DNA of 64,000 nt from Paramylibacter ulvae (GCF_014652655.1 NZ_BMZF01000005.1:62001-126000), one strand, 5' to 3'. Numbered from the stretch's first letter, positions 10,339-20,414 are shown. The notes: generated from the letters alone by a model not told the origin. Numbers and translations are program-made.

Positions 10339-10686
10339 ATGATCAAACATCGTGGGTTTCCATCACGTCTGCCCAGTTCAGACTTTCAATTCACTATCCG
10401 CCGTCCCAACAAGGCGGGTGCAACACCGCTCAAGGCACGCGAACGTTATGCGGATCGCCGTCATGCGGATCGGCTAGCCGATCAGGCATTTTTGGAAGCA
10501 CTGATCGAGCATTTTGGCGAAGAGCCGTTTGAGCGCGGCAATCTGGATGCTGGGCGGCTTGGTTGGCTGTTGGGGCGCGAGGTCATGCCCGTGGGTGAAT
10601 TTGATCCAGCAGATTACGAAGCATTGCTACAGGTGAATCTGGCCAAGGCTATGGTGAATTTTCCACAGATATTTGAAGAAGAATGA
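10339..10686 (+). CDS. Conserved hypothetical protein of the pcc operon
   Basis: 115 residues, no signal peptide or membrane segment. The N-terminal 45 residues are basic and Arg-rich (ARERYADRRHADRLADQAF); the C-terminal part is acidic and helical (FDPADYEALLQVNLAKAM). The ATG follows the preceding gene by 19 bases with an AAAGGCTGA ribosome binding site. I do not recognise a domain. Similar small genes sit between pccB and pccA in related genomes, so a role in assembly or regulation of the carboxylase is possible but is only a guess. Confidence 0.75.
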   Translation: MIKHRGFPSRLPSSDFQFTIRRPNKAGATPLKARERYADRRHADRLADQAFLEALIEHFGEEPFERGNLDAGRLGWLLGREVMPVGEFDPADYEALLQVNLAKAMVNFPQIFEEE

Positions 10687-11030
10687 CCATGAATTGGCCC
10701 GTAAATCACCAAATTTGGCGGCAAACTGCCGATAATGTATTCACGAAAATGTTAAGAATTGCCGTGGCGCCAATGTCGCCCTACGCTCGTTCTGGGCACA
10801 TGGAAAACACCGTTTTTCATATGGGCACTAAACGGTCGTTGATGCCGTTTGTGGACGCCTGTCCAACACCTATCAACACTGTTGAGATGGCCAATTTGGT
10901 TAATCCAGTTCGCTGTTTCATTTCCCCTCTACTGACCCCCATTCGCAATTGGCGAGCGGGGGTTTTTTTCATGGCGCGCGCGCCTGAAATCCATTCCCCA
11001 ATCCGTAATTCCAATGCAAAGGGCATATGA
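10683..11030 (+). CDS. Doubtful open frame between the small pcc gene and pccA
   Basis: 115 codons that begin with ATGA overlapping the previous stop and end with TGA overlapping the pccA ATG, as a translationally coupled gene would. Against it: the sequence is not recognisable, it is rich in Met, Arg, Pro and Asn without domain character, and a strong intrinsic terminator (10936-10969) lies inside it. It may be a leader frame whose translation affects terminator formation, a degenerate gene, or chance. The region otherwise would be a 340-bp non-coding spacer. Confidence 0.25.
   Translation: MTMNWPVNHQIWRQTADNVFTKMLRIAVAPMSPYARSGHMENTVFHMGTKRSLMPFVDACPTPINTVEMANLVNPVRCFISPLLTPIRNWRAGVFFMARAPEIHSPIRNSNAKGI
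10936..10969 (+). terminator. Intrinsic terminator or attenuator before pccA
   Basis: CCCCC (10936-10940) pairs with GGGGG (10958-10962), and after one mismatch TTCGC (10942-10946) pairs with GCGAG (10952-10956), leaving a 5-base loop; seven T follow at 10963-10969. This is a well-formed rho-independent terminator on the plus strand. It lies 58 bp before the pccA start, which separates pccB and pccA transcription unless it is bypassed. Confidence 0.85.
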
Positions 11031-13030
11031 TGTTTGATAAAATTCTGATCGCAAACCGTGGTGAAATCGCATGTCGTGTCATCAAAACCGCGCGCAAAAT
11101 GGGCATCAAAACCGTGGCTGTTTATTCCGATGCGGATAAAAACGCGCTGCATGTGGAAATGGCGGACGAGGCTGTGAATATTGGCGCTGCGCCCGCATCC
11201 GAAAGCTATCTTGTGATTGATAAAATCATGGATGCAATCAAACAAACGGGGGCACAGGCGGTGCATCCGGGTTATGGGTTTTTGTCCGAAAACAAACTGT
11301 TTGCGCAGGCCTTGGAAAAGGCAGGTATCGCATTCATCGGTCCAAACCCGCACGCGATTGAGGCGATGGGTGATAAAATCACGTCCAAAAAATTAGCCGC
11401 AGAAGCAGGCGTTTCAACGGTTCCCGGTTACATGGGGCTGATTGCCGATGCAGATGACGCTGTGAAAATCAGCAACGAAATCGGATATCCTGTGATGATC
11501 AAAGCCTCCGCCGGTGGCGGGGGCAAGGGCATGCGTGTGGCATGGAACGATGCCGAAGCCCGCGAAGGTTTCGCCCTGTCAAAATCAGAGGCTGCGAATA
11601 GTTTTGGCGATGATCGCATTTTCATTGAAAAATTTGTGACCCAACCGCGCCACATTGAAATTCAGGTACTTGGTGATGGGCATGGCAATTGTATCTATCT
11701 AAATGAGCGTGAATGTTCCATTCAGCGGCGCAATCAAAAGGTGATTGAAGAGGCCCCAAGCCCATTTTTGGATGAAAAAACCCGCAAAGCCATGGGGGAT
11801 CAATCCGTCGCGTTGGCCAAGGCCGTTGATTACAACTCCGCAGGTACGGTCGAATTTATCGTAGACGGAGATCGCAATTTCTATTTCTTGGAAATGAATA
11901 CGCGCTTACAGGTGGAACATCCCGTGACCGAATTGATCACAGGTGTTGATCTGGTGGAACAGATGATCCGCTCCGCGGCAGGTGAAAAATTGACGCTTAA
12001 ACAATCGGATATTGGCATTAACGGCTGGGCGATTGAAAGCCGTCTTTACGCCGAAGACCCATATCGCAATTTTCTCCCATCCATTGGTCGCCTGACACGT
12101 TATCGCCCGCCAGCGGAAATCCAAACTGACAGTGCAATCGTGCGCAATGATACTGGCGTTTTTGAGGGCGGCGAGATCAGCATGTTTTATGATCCGATGA
12201 TCGCCAAACTGTGTACATGGGCGCCAACACGCGCTGATGCGATTGACGAAATGCGCACTGCATTGGATAGCTTTGAGTTAGAAGGCATTGGCCATAACTT
12301 GCCGTTCCTGTCTGCTGTGATGGATCATGAACGATTTGTTTCAGGCAATATTACAACCGCATTCATCGAAGAAGAATACCCAGACGGTTTTGCTGGTGTG
12401 ACGCTCCCTGATGTATCCTTGCGCAAGGTCGCCGCATCCGCCGCCGCCATGCACCGCGTTGCCGAAATTCGTCGCGCACGTGTTTCAGGGCGGCTTGGCA
12501 ATCACGAACGCAAAGTGGGGCGCGATTGGGTTGTCACATTGCAAGACACCCAATTTGCGGTGACGATTGATGCAGATCGCGATGGCTCAACCGTGGTGTT
12601 TGATGATGGTGAAACTGTGCGGGTAAAATCAGATTGGAAACCGGGCACGAAACTCGCGACATTTTTGCTCAACGACGAACCATTTGTGATGAAAGTGTCC
12701 AAGGTTCCCGGTGCAATCCGCATGCGTGTACGCGGCGCTGATTTGGTGGTGAATGTGCGCCTTCCACGCCACGCGGAGCTGGCCGAATTGATGCCCGAAA
12801 TCATTGTGCCGGATACGTCAAACATGCTTCTCTGCCCAATGCCTGGATTGATCGTTTCCATGGATGTTGCCGTGGGCGATGTTGTGGAAGATGGTCAGGC
12901 ATTGTGTACTGTTGAAGCGATGAAAATGGAAAATGTACTACGTTCTGAAAAACGCGCAACCATCACCAAAATCGCGGCACAAACAGGTGACAGCTTGGCC
13001 GTTGATGACGTGATCATGGAGTTTGAATGA
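11027..13030 (+). CDS. pccA: Propionyl-CoA carboxylase, biotin carboxylase (alpha) subunit
   Basis: 667 residues. Biotin carboxylase at the N-terminus ([20 protein letters not shown]), the ATP-grasp glycine loop [14 protein letters not shown] around residue 165, a BT-type linker domain, and a C-terminal biotinyl domain with EAMKMEN, the biotinylated lysine being about residue 633. It carboxylates biotin with ATP and bicarbonate for transfer by PccB. Two ATG codons in a row (11027, 11030) both fit. The stop overlaps the mutB start (ATGA), so pccA and mutB are coupled. Only 58 bp separate the start from an upstream terminator. Confidence 0.96.
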   Translation: MMFDKILIANRGEIACRVIKTARKMGIKTVAVYSDADKNALHVEMADEAVNIGAAPASESYLVIDKIMDAIKQTGAQAVHPGYGFLSENKLFAQALEKAGIAFIGPNPHAIEAMGDKITSKKLAAEAGVSTVPGYMGLIADADDAVKISNEIGYPVMIKASAGGGGKGMRVAWNDAEAREGFALSKSEAANSFGDDRIFIEKFVTQPRHIEIQVLGDGHGNCIYLNERECSIQRRNQKVIEEAPSPFLDEKTRKAMGDQSVALAKAVDYNSAGTVEFIVDGDRNFYFLEMNTRLQVEHPVTELITGVDLVEQMIRSAAGEKLTLKQSDIGINGWAIESRLYAEDPYRNFLPSIGRLTRYRPPAEIQTDSAIVRNDTGVFEGGEISMFYDPMIAKLCTWAPTRADAIDEMRTALDSFELEGIGHNLPFLSAVMDHERFVSGNITTAFIEEEYPDGFAGVTLPDVSLRKVAASAAAMHRVAEIRRARVSGRLGNHERKVGRDWVVTLQDTQFAVTIDADRDGSTVVFDDGETVRVKSDWKPGTKLATFLLNDEPFVMKVSKVPGAIRMRVRGADLVVNVRLPRHAELAELMPEIIVPDTSNMLLCPMPGLIVSMDVAVGDVVEDGQALCTVEAMKMENVLRSEKRATITKIAAQTGDSLAVDDVIMEFE

Positions 13031-15156
13031 TGTCTGACGTTGAAAACTGGAAAATCGTTGCAAATAAAGAGCTTCGCGGCAAATCTTTAAGTGATCTTAC
13101 GTGGGATACACCCGAAGGTATCGCGGTAAAACCGCTTTATACCGAACAGGATACGACTGGTTTGGGTCACTTGGGTTCAACACCTGGGTCCGCGCCATAT
13201 CTGCGTGGCCCAAAGGCCACGATGTATGCAGGGCGCCCATGGACGATCCGCCAATATGCAGGGTTTTCCACGGCCGAAGAATCCAATGCGTTTTATCGCA
13301 AAGGTTTGGCCGCTGGCCAACAGGGCGTGTCTGTTGCATTCGATCTGGCCACGCATCGTGGATATGATTCCGATCATCCGCGTGTGACGGGTGACGTGGG
13401 CAAGGCGGGCGTTGCGATTGATAGTGTTGAGGATATGAAAATCCTGTTTGATGGCATCCCGCTGGATCAGGTTTCTGTATCAATGACAATGAACGGCGCG
13501 GTGATCCCGATTTTGGCCAATTTCATCGTCGCTGGCGAAGAACAGGGCGTATCTGCGGATAAACTGGCGGGCACCATACAAAATGATATTTTGAAAGAAT
13601 TCATGGTGCGCAACACCTATATCTATCCGCCTGCGCCATCGATGCGGATTGTGTCAGATATTATCGGTTACACCTCTGAAAAAATGCCAAAATTCAATTC
13701 CATTTCAATCAGTGGTTATCACATTCACGAAGCGGGTTCGAACCTTGTCCAAGAACTGGCGTTCACACTTGCCGATGGTAAGGAATATGTGAAAGCGGCA
13801 ATCAAGGCAGGGTTGGATGTGGATGCGTTTGCGCCGCGCCTGTCGTTCTTTTTCGCTATTGGCATGAATTTTTTCATGGAGGCGGCAAAATTGCGCGCCG
13901 CGCGGTTGTTGTGGCACCGTATCATGGCAGAATTTGAACCAAAGAACGAAAAATCAAGCATGTTGCGCACCCACTGCCAAACCAGTGGCGTATCATTGCA
14001 AGAACAAGATCCGTTCAACAACGCGATCCGCACTGCATACGAGGCCATGTCCGCCGCATTGGGTGGCACACAATCCTTGCACACCAATAGCTATGACGAA
14101 GCAATTGCGTTGCCAACGGATGAATCTGCGCGACTTGCGCGGAACACCCAGCTGATTTTGCAAAATGAAACGGGGATAACCAATGTGGTCGATCCGTTGG
14201 CGGGGTCTTATTATGTGGAAAGCCTGACCAAAGAATTGGCGGATAAAGCGTGGGAATTGATCTGCGAGGTTGATGCATTGGGTGGCATGACCAAGGCCGT
14301 TGAAAGCGGAATGCCCAAGTTGCGGATTGAGGAGGCCGCCGCCCAACGCCAAGCACGCGTTGATCGCGGCGAAGATGTGATCGTTGGGGTGAACAAATTC
14401 CAACGCGAGGAAGAGCCCAAAATTGACGTGCGCGAAATTGATAATGCGGCTGTGCGTGATGCACAGATTGCGCGACTGAAACAGGTGCGCAAGTCCCGCG
14501 ATACGGCGGCTTGTGACGCCGCACTGGCGGCATTGGAAATGGGTGCGAAAAACGGTGGCAACCTGTTGGCACTGGCCGTTGATGCGGCGCGTGCGCGTGC
14601 AACGGTTGGTGAAATTTCCGATGCGATGGAAAATGTATTTGGTCGCCATAGCGCCAAGGTGAAAACCCTCAAAGGCGTATATGGTGCAGCTTACAAAGAC
14701 GATCCTGATTTTGCAGCGTTGCAAACGGAGGTGACAAAATTTGCAACAGATCATGGCACGCCGCCCAAAATGTTGGTGGTGAAGCTTGGTCAAGATGGTC
14801 ATGATCGCGGCGGCAAAGTGATTGCATCTGCATTTGGCGATATCGGGTTTGATGTCACCATGGGCCCATTGTTCCAAACACCGGACGAGGCTGCATATGA
14901 TGCGGTGGAACAAGGCGTGCATGTGGTTGGCATTTCATCACAAGCAGCGGGGCATACCACGCTTGCTCCGCAATTGATCCATGCGCTCAAGGATAAAGGC
15001 GGTGAAAATGTGATTGTGATTTGTGGCGGGGTGATCCCGCCCGATGATTACAATTATTTGCGCCAATGCGGTGTACGCGCAATTTTCGGCCCCGGTACGA
15101 ACATCCCGCAAGCGGCAAAAGAGGTTCTGCAATTGGTACGCCAAGTGCAAAAATAA
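13027..15156 (+). CDS. mutB: Methylmalonyl-CoA mutase, adenosylcobalamin-dependent
   Basis: 709 residues, the length of the large catalytic subunit. Residues about 30-520 form the substrate-binding barrel ([34 protein letters not shown]); residues about 575-705 form the cobalamin-binding domain with the base-off motif [13 protein letters not shown]. It isomerises methylmalonyl-CoA to succinyl-CoA. No separate small subunit or epimerase gene is in the window. I saw no cobalamin riboswitch before it. Start overlaps the pccA stop by four bases; 27 bp separate it from prpE, all consistent with one operon. Confidence 0.96.
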   Translation: MMSDVENWKIVANKELRGKSLSDLTWDTPEGIAVKPLYTEQDTTGLGHLGSTPGSAPYLRGPKATMYAGRPWTIRQYAGFSTAEESNAFYRKGLAAGQQGVSVAFDLATHRGYDSDHPRVTGDVGKAGVAIDSVEDMKILFDGIPLDQVSVSMTMNGAVIPILANFIVAGEEQGVSADKLAGTIQNDILKEFMVRNTYIYPPAPSMRIVSDIIGYTSEKMPKFNSISISGYHIHEAGSNLVQELAFTLADGKEYVKAAIKAGLDVDAFAPRLSFFFAIGMNFFMEAAKLRAARLLWHRIMAEFEPKNEKSSMLRTHCQTSGVSLQEQDPFNNAIRTAYEAMSAALGGTQSLHTNSYDEAIALPTDESARLARNTQLILQNETGITNVVDPLAGSYYVESLTKELADKAWELICEVDALGGMTKAVESGMPKLRIEEAAAQRQARVDRGEDVIVGVNKFQREEEPKIDVREIDNAAVRDAQIARLKQVRKSRDTAACDAALAALEMGAKNGGNLLALAVDAARARATVGEISDAMENVFGRHSAKVKTLKGVYGAAYKDDPDFAALQTEVTKFATDHGTPPKMLVVKLGQDGHDRGGKVIASAFGDIGFDVTMGPLFQTPDEAAYDAVEQGVHVVGISSQAAGHTTLAPQLIHALKDKGGENVIVICGGVIPPDDYNYLRQCGVRAIFGPGTNIPQAAKEVLQLVRQVQK

Positions 15157-15183
15157 TATCACATATCGTAAGAGGAGACGATA

Positions 15184-17076
15184 ATGTACAAACAGGTTTA
15201 CAAAGCATGGCAACAAGACCCGGAAAAATTCTGGATGAAGGCCGCAGAGGCGATTGATTGGGTTAAACCACCCAGCAAAGCATTGTTTGATGACAATGCG
15301 CCGCTTTACGAATGGTTTTGCGATGCCGAGGTGAATACCTGTTACAACGCCGTTGATCGCCATGTGGAAAAGGGCAAAGGTGATCAAACTGCAATTATTT
15401 ACGATAGCCCAATCACAGGGCGCAAATCCAAGATTAGCTTTGCTGAATTGCAAGTCAAAACTGCCAATCTGGGCGGTGCACTCTTGGCGCAGGGCGTGCA
15501 AAAAGGTGATCGCGTCATCATCTATATGCCGATGGTGCCAGAGGCGATGGTGGCAATGCTGGCCTGTGCACGTATTGGTGCGGTGCATTCCGTGGTGTTT
15601 GGTGGATTTGCCGCGAACGAGCTGGCGACACGTATTGATGATGCCACGCCCAAGGCGATTATCGCCGCATCTTGTGGGATCGAACCATCGGGGGTGATCG
15701 CCTACAAACCACTGGTGGATGGCGCAATTGAATTGGCCAAACATAAACCCGACACGTGTATCATTTTACAACGCGATGAATTACAGGCCGATATGGTTGC
15801 TGGGCGCGATGTGGATTGGCATGAATGCCAACAAGGTATCAGCCCCGCCGAATGTGTGGCGGTTAAGGGTAATGATCCGCTATATATTCTTTATACCTCT
15901 GGCACGACGGGTCAGCCAAAAGGCGTTGTGCGCCCCAATGCGGGGCATTTGGTGGCGCTGAACTGGACCATGAAAAACGTTTATGGTGTGAATCCGGGCG
16001 AAGTGTTCTGGGCCGCATCCGATGTTGGTTGGGTCGTCGGCCATTCGTATATTTGTTATGGGCCATTGATCCACGGCAACACCACGATTGTGTTTGAGGG
16101 CAAACCAATTGGCACACCCGATGCGGGGACATTTTGGCGCGTGATCGAAGAGCATGATGTGAAAACATTTTTCACCGCACCCACCGCATTTCGCGCAATC
16201 AAACGTGTTGACCCAAAGGGCGAATTTGTCAAAAAATATGACCTGTCTGGTTTGCGCTATTTGTTTTTGGCAGGAGAGCGTGCAGATCCCGATACAATCA
16301 AATGGGCGCAAGACCAACTTGGCGTTCCTGTGATTGATCATTGGTGGCAAACCGAAATTGGTTTCCCCGCAGTCTGTAACCCTGTTGGCATTGAAGAATT
16401 GCCAGTAAAATTGGGATCACCCGCCGTGCCGATGCCCGGCTTTGATATTCAAATCGTGGATGATGCGGGCAATCCATTACCAACGGGTGAGCTGGGTGCG
16501 ATTGTTGCCAAGTTGCCTTTCCCACCTGGAACACTTCCGACGCTTTGGAATGCAGAGGATCGTTATAAATCCGCATATCTTGAAACATTTCCAGGGTATT
16601 ATGAAACCGGTGATGCGGGATATGTGGATGAAGATGGTTATCTTTATATCATGGCGCGCACGGATGATGTGATCAATGTGGCGGGGCATCGTCTGTCCAC
16701 AGGACAGATGGAAGAGGTGTTATCAAACCATCCCGATGTTGCCGAATGCGCCGTGATTGGTGTGAGTGATGCGCTTAAGGGGCAATTGCCGATGGGTTTT
16801 TTGTGCATCAACGCAGGTGTGGATCGTGATCCATCCGAAATTGTGGCCGAATGTGTGAAACTGGTGCGCAGTGAAATCGGCCCTGTTGCCGCATTTAAAT
16901 TGGCCACGGTGGTGGATCGGTTGCCCAAAACACGTTCGGGCAAAATTTTACGTGGTATCATGGTGAAAATCGCCGATGGCGCGGAATGGAAAATGCCCGC
17001 AACCATTGATGATCCCGCGATTTTGGGTGAAATTGAGACCGCGTTGTCCGATCTTGGCTATCCCGCCAAAGGGTAA
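15184..17076 (+). CDS. prpE: Propionyl-CoA synthetase
   Basis: 630 residues of the AMP-forming acyl-CoA synthetase family. The nucleotide loop reads YTSGTTGQPKGVVRP, the core motif YETGDAGYVDEDGY is present, and the adenylation lysine lies in KTRSGKILRG near the C-terminus. PrpE activates propionate to propionyl-CoA; I prefer this over acetyl-CoA synthetase because of the start (YKQVYKAWQQDPEKFW) and the pcc-mut context. A good ribosome binding site (AGAGGAGA, 15171-15178) sets the start. It ends the cluster, after which comes a symmetric TTTGCAA element. Confidence 0.93.
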   Translation: MYKQVYKAWQQDPEKFWMKAAEAIDWVKPPSKALFDDNAPLYEWFCDAEVNTCYNAVDRHVEKGKGDQTAIIYDSPITGRKSKISFAELQVKTANLGGALLAQGVQKGDRVIIYMPMVPEAMVAMLACARIGAVHSVVFGGFAANELATRIDDATPKAIIAASCGIEPSGVIAYKPLVDGAIELAKHKPDTCIILQRDELQADMVAGRDVDWHECQQGISPAECVAVKGNDPLYILYTSGTTGQPKGVVRPNAGHLVALNWTMKNVYGVNPGEVFWAASDVGWVVGHSYICYGPLIHGNTTIVFEGKPIGTPDAGTFWRVIEEHDVKTFFTAPTAFRAIKRVDPKGEFVKKYDLSGLRYLFLAGERADPDTIKWAQDQLGVPVIDHWWQTEIGFPAVCNPVGIEELPVKLGSPAVPMPGFDIQIVDDAGNPLPTGELGAIVAKLPFPPGTLPTLWNAEDRYKSAYLETFPGYYETGDAGYVDEDGYLYIMARTDDVINVAGHRLSTGQMEEVLSNHPDVAECAVIGVSDALKGQLPMGFLCINAGVDRDPSEIVAECVKLVRSEIGPVAAFKLATVVDRLPKTRSGKILRGIMVKIADGAEWKMPATIDDPAILGEIETALSDLGYPAKG

Positions 17077-17096
17077 TCTTTGCAAGTTGCAAAGAT
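17076..17096. promoter_or_regulatory. 21-bp palindrome resembling a PccR site
   Basis: ATCTTTGCAA-G-TTGCAAAGAT is a perfect inverted repeat about one central base. It shares the TTTGCAA core with the pccR-pccB repeats at 8297-8344. A hairpin with a 5-base loop is possible, but no T-tract follows, so it is a poor terminator. Located directly after prpE and 53 bp before the kinase gene, it looks like an operator for the kinase-regulator pair or a second site for PccR (inferred). Confidence 0.5.
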
Positions 17097-17148
17097 TTGG
17101 TGAAAAATCTATAGTTTAACAAAGCCCTCTGGTTGAGTTGGATTATAG

Positions 17149-18687
17149 ATGTCACCGCGTAGGTTAAAGCCCAGTTTACAAAGCAAATCCGCCAAGTCAG
17201 CGCAAGATCGCCCGATGATCACGCATGATTTGCAATCGGCCATGTCGGATGTAATTAATGGGCTAAAGCTCATTGAAATTGATGAATTAAGCGGTGAAAA
17301 TCAGATTCATTATGATCGTGCGTGCAGCGCCAGCGACACATTGCAACGTATGCTGGCCGTTTTGTTTGACAATCTAAAGGGTGAAAAAAACGATCTGGCC
17401 ACAGAAATCAGAGCATTCGAACTTGCGAAATTCGTAAGCGATATTCAACGCCGTTGGCATAGCCGTGCATCGGCCAAACAGATCGAATTTAAAATTACTT
17501 CTGCGCCAAACTTGCCCGAAAAAATTCAAATTGATCGCACTGCGTTGGAACGTATCCTGTCCAACATTTTGGAAAACGCGATCAAGTTTTGCGACGAAGG
17601 TTTGGTACAGCTTGATATTGGGATCAATCTTGATGAAAATCTGATGTTTGTTGTGCGCGACAATGGCCCAGGGTTTAGCAAAGAAGCATTGAACCTGTTA
17701 TATGAATACAAAGGTCGTCCAGAAAATTCGGCAAAGTCGGGGACGGGGCTTGGGCTTCATATTGTGAAACGTTTGGTTGATCAGTTGGACGGCACAATTG
17801 ATGTTTTCAATCAAACCACGGGTGCATTTGTAACCGTGGAAATACCATATAGTTCATGGCGCGTATCAGAACAATCCAGCAAAATACCCGATGATGAATT
17901 TGATCTGTCTGGGCTGCGCATTTTGTTGGCAGAGGACAATCAGACCAGCCAAATGGTGCTGCGCAAACAAATCGAAGGCTTTGGTGCGATTCCAACTCTT
18001 GTCGACAATGGACTGGATGCATTGCGACAATTGGAGACCGAAGACTTCGACGCCGCATTGATGGATATCGAAATGCCTGTGATGTCTGGCTTGGATACAA
18101 TTATGCAGCTACGCAAACGCGATGATATCAAAGGGGCCATTCCGATTATCGCTGTATCGGCATATGTGATGCCAGGGGATCGCGAAAAAATAATGCTGGG
18201 TGGTGCGGATCATATCGTGACCAAACCTGTCACGGATGCCGCCGCCTTTCGCGCAACAATTGGTGCAACAATTGCGGCCAAATCCGATGAAAACCAACGC
18301 CGATTTGCCACGCAAAAAATTAGCCGCGAACCGTTGATCGACCAAGACATCTATACCGCATTAGAAAGCTCTGTCGGACGCGAAGATATGCACGAGCTGC
18401 TGTCCAAAATCCTGATCGATTTAAAATCCGTGGCGGGTGCGTTGAAAAAATTTGTCGCCGCCATGGATGTGGCAGGTGTGCGTGCACAAACCCATGTGTT
18501 GGTATCCGTGGCAGGTGCAATTGGCGCAAAATCTGTGCAAAAATCTGCTGAAAGCTTGAACATTTCCGCCAATCACGAAGAAATCAACCAAGTGCGCGAA
18601 TATTATTTGGAATGCGCGACGGGGTTGACCAAATTAATTGTCGAAGTTGATCACCTGAAACAGCAAAACGCGTTTATCTCATCATGA
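17149..18687 (+). CDS. Soluble hybrid sensor histidine kinase (HisKA-HATPase-REC-HPt)
   Basis: 512 residues without any membrane segment. The phosphoacceptor is probably His26 in MITHDLQSAMS, followed by a helical dimerisation domain; the ATPase has the N-box LSNILENAIKF, DNGPGFS and GTGLGLHIVKRL. A receiver domain begins at ILLAEDN (about 257) with phosphorylatable Asp306 in LMDIEMPVMSG. The C-terminal 110 residues look like an HPt domain with His449 in THVLVSVAGAIGA. There is no recognisable sensory domain, so the signal must be cytosolic or come from a partner. Stop overlaps the response regulator start (ATGA). The weak ribosome binding site leaves the exact start uncertain. Confidence 0.88.
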   Translation: MSPRRLKPSLQSKSAKSAQDRPMITHDLQSAMSDVINGLKLIEIDELSGENQIHYDRACSASDTLQRMLAVLFDNLKGEKNDLATEIRAFELAKFVSDIQRRWHSRASAKQIEFKITSAPNLPEKIQIDRTALERILSNILENAIKFCDEGLVQLDIGINLDENLMFVVRDNGPGFSKEALNLLYEYKGRPENSAKSGTGLGLHIVKRLVDQLDGTIDVFNQTTGAFVTVEIPYSSWRVSEQSSKIPDDEFDLSGLRILLAEDNQTSQMVLRKQIEGFGAIPTLVDNGLDALRQLETEDFDAALMDIEMPVMSGLDTIMQLRKRDDIKGAIPIIAVSAYVMPGDREKIMLGGADHIVTKPVTDAAAFRATIGATIAAKSDENQRRFATQKISREPLIDQDIYTALESSVGREDMHELLSKILIDLKSVAGALKKFVAAMDVAGVRAQTHVLVSVAGAIGAKSVQKSAESLNISANHEEINQVREYYLECATGLTKLIVEVDHLKQQNAFISS

Positions 18688-19259
18688 AAAAAGTATTGTA
18701 TGTTGAAGACACGATTTCAATCTCAATGCTGTATGCGTCCTATCTCAAAAAGGCAGGATACGAACCCGTCACTGCTGCCACCGCACAAGAGGCTGAACAG
18801 GAATTTATGGCCTATGATTACGAAGTGATCTTGGTTGATCTTGGGCTTCCAGATCGCAACGGGCTTGAACTTCTCTCAGATTTTTTGTTGCGAAAACCCA
18901 AGTTGAAAATCATTGTGATCACCGCCAATGGTTCAATGAATATCGCGGTCGAAGCGATGCGCATGGGGGGCGCTGATTTTTTGGTGAAACCTGTCAGCCA
19001 AGAAAAATTTTCAGCAGCCGTGAATAACGCGTTTGCGCAGCTTGAACAAACCGCCGTGCCAGTTACCCACCAAGATAGCGTATTTGATGACCGTCTTAGT
19101 GAACGTGTGCGCCCGTTGATTGGGTTGCCGTTTGACAAGGTTGAACGCGCCCTTATCGAGGCCACAATCCAACATTGCAACGGATCATTGCCAAAGGCGG
19201 CGGATCTGCTGCAAGTGGCGCCATCCACGCTTTATCGTAAGAAAGAAAACTGGAAATAG
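18684..19259 (+). CDS. Response regulator with Fis-type helix-turn-helix, no AAA+ domain
   Basis: 191 residues: receiver domain 1-120 (VLYVEDT, phospho-Asp52 in LVDLGLPDRNG, Lys in FLVKPV) joined directly to a Fis-like DNA-binding domain (residues about 150-190, NGSLPKAADLLQVAPSTLYR). The C-terminal helix-turn-helix resembles that of LuxO/NtrC regulators, but the sigma-54-interacting ATPase domain is absent, as in the ActR/PrrA group. The gene is translationally coupled to the hybrid kinase upstream, so the phosphorelay His26-Asp306-His449-Asp52 is likely (inferred). Targets are unknown; proximity to propionate genes is suggestive only. Confidence 0.87.
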   Translation: MKKVLYVEDTISISMLYASYLKKAGYEPVTAATAQEAEQEFMAYDYEVILVDLGLPDRNGLELLSDFLLRKPKLKIIVITANGSMNIAVEAMRMGGADFLVKPVSQEKFSAAVNNAFAQLEQTAVPVTHQDSVFDDRLSERVRPLIGLPFDKVERALIEATIQHCNGSLPKAADLLQVAPSTLYRKKENWK

Positions 19260-19385
19260 GTACGAAAATTGCCATATTTTACAGTATAAGAAACTTCAAA
19301 TTAACATTGTGATGCTTGAACAATCCAATAATAGCGTTACAAATGTGGATAAATCCGGTGTCGCGCACCACATTTACAGGAAATA

Positions 19386-20384
19386 ATGATGATTAACTTA
19401 AGAGATTTTGCAATTTTGGCCGTGGTGTCAAGCATCGCCGCAACTGGTGCCAATGCACAGACATTGGCCAATTCCAAGGGCCCTGCAAACACACCACCTG
19501 ATACGTATGGCGGGTTGCAATTCGTGGATAGCAAGGGCTGTGTTTTTGTGCGTTCTGGATATGCGGGCAAGGTAACGTGGGTTCCGCGCGTGGATCGCAA
19601 ACGTCGCCAACTATGTGATTCATCGTATCTTCCGACATTTGGTGATGGCAAAGTTGCCGAGGCGCAAACGGGCGGTGGCTTGTTCGCCAAAAAAACTAAA
19701 CCTGCCGAGTTAGAGGAACTGCCAGAGCCAAGCGAAGAGACAAGTGTGGCGACGGTTGAAGAAAAACCAAAGAAACCCAAAAAGGGTCTGTTCGCAAAAC
19801 GGGTAAAACCAGCCGTAACGGAAGAGACAGTTTCCGTACCTGTTGCCGAACCCGAAGTTGTGGAAAAGGTTGCCAAAGCCCCCGCGAAAACAGAAGAAAC
19901 ACCAAAGGTGCGTAAACCGTTGTTTGGTTTGGGCAAGAAAAAAGCGAGCATCACAGAAACTGCAGATGCCCCCATGGTGTTGGATAAACCCAAACCAGTT
20001 GCCAAGATTGAAACGCCCGCAAAAAAACCGAAAATCGTGATTTCAAAACCAGCCAAAGTGGCGGTCGAAGAACCTGTAGAGGCAAAACCAGTTAAAAAGG
20101 TCGCCAAGGCGCCAAAACCCAAGAAAATCGCAAAACCAAAACCGGTTAAAACACAATCATTCAAAGAGGGTTATTATGTACGCGTTGCGAATTTTTCCAA
20201 CGCGGATAAGGCCAGCGAAACACTTGAGTGGTTCAAAACATCTGGCCATCGTGGCTTGATCACGCCCGTTGGTGCAAAATCAGAATTGAACGTTGGCCCA
20301 TTTAGCAGCGCCGCCGCCGCAAAAGCGGCGTTATATCAAGCGGTTGGCGCGGGATATAAATCTGCCAAGATCGTCAGACATTAA
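19386..20384 (+). CDS. Exported SPOR-domain protein with Lys/Pro/Glu-rich linker
   Basis: 332 residues. A signal peptide ends near residue 24 (TGANA-Q). A short conserved domain follows with two Cys (SKGCVFVRSGYAGKVTWVP), then about 160 residues of low-complexity Lys, Pro, Glu and Val repeats including two FAKK/FAKR units, and a C-terminal SPOR domain (EGYYVRVANFSNADKASETL) that in other proteins binds denuded peptidoglycan at the division septum. Probably a periplasmic cell wall or division protein. Start ATGATG at 19386 follows ACAGGAAA. A terminator lies seven bases after the stop. Confidence 0.85.
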   Translation: MMINLRDFAILAVVSSIAATGANAQTLANSKGPANTPPDTYGGLQFVDSKGCVFVRSGYAGKVTWVPRVDRKRRQLCDSSYLPTFGDGKVAEAQTGGGLFAKKTKPAELEELPEPSEETSVATVEEKPKKPKKGLFAKRVKPAVTEETVSVPVAEPEVVEKVAKAPAKTEETPKVRKPLFGLGKKKASITETADAPMVLDKPKPVAKIETPAKKPKIVISKPAKVAVEEPVEAKPVKKVAKAPKPKKIAKPKPVKTQSFKEGYYVRVANFSNADKASETLEWFKTSGHRGLITPVGAKSELNVGPFSSAAAAKAALYQAVGAGYKSAKIVRH

Positions 20385-20391
20385 TCGAAAG

Positions 20392-20414
20392 GGCGCCATA
20401 GTTGGCGCCTTTTT
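20392..20414 (+). terminator. Intrinsic terminator after the SPOR gene
   Basis: GGCGCCA (20392-20398), a 4-base loop and TGGCGCC (20403-20409), followed by five T. It sits between convergent genes; the last two bases of the T-tract are part of the stop codon of the minus-strand gene at 20413. Confidence 0.85.

Noticed and set aside
10970-13026. Cobalamin riboswitch controlling the mutase
   Set aside because: No conserved B12-box-like core or the expected multi-stem leader was seen before pccA or mutB; mutB overlaps pccA by four bases, leaving no leader of its own.
13993-14922. 309-codon open frame on the minus strand inside mutB
   Set aside because: It is the antisense shadow of mutB; His, Cys and Arg-rich low-quality protein, no ribosome binding site, and the sense strand encodes an intact, well-conserved enzyme.
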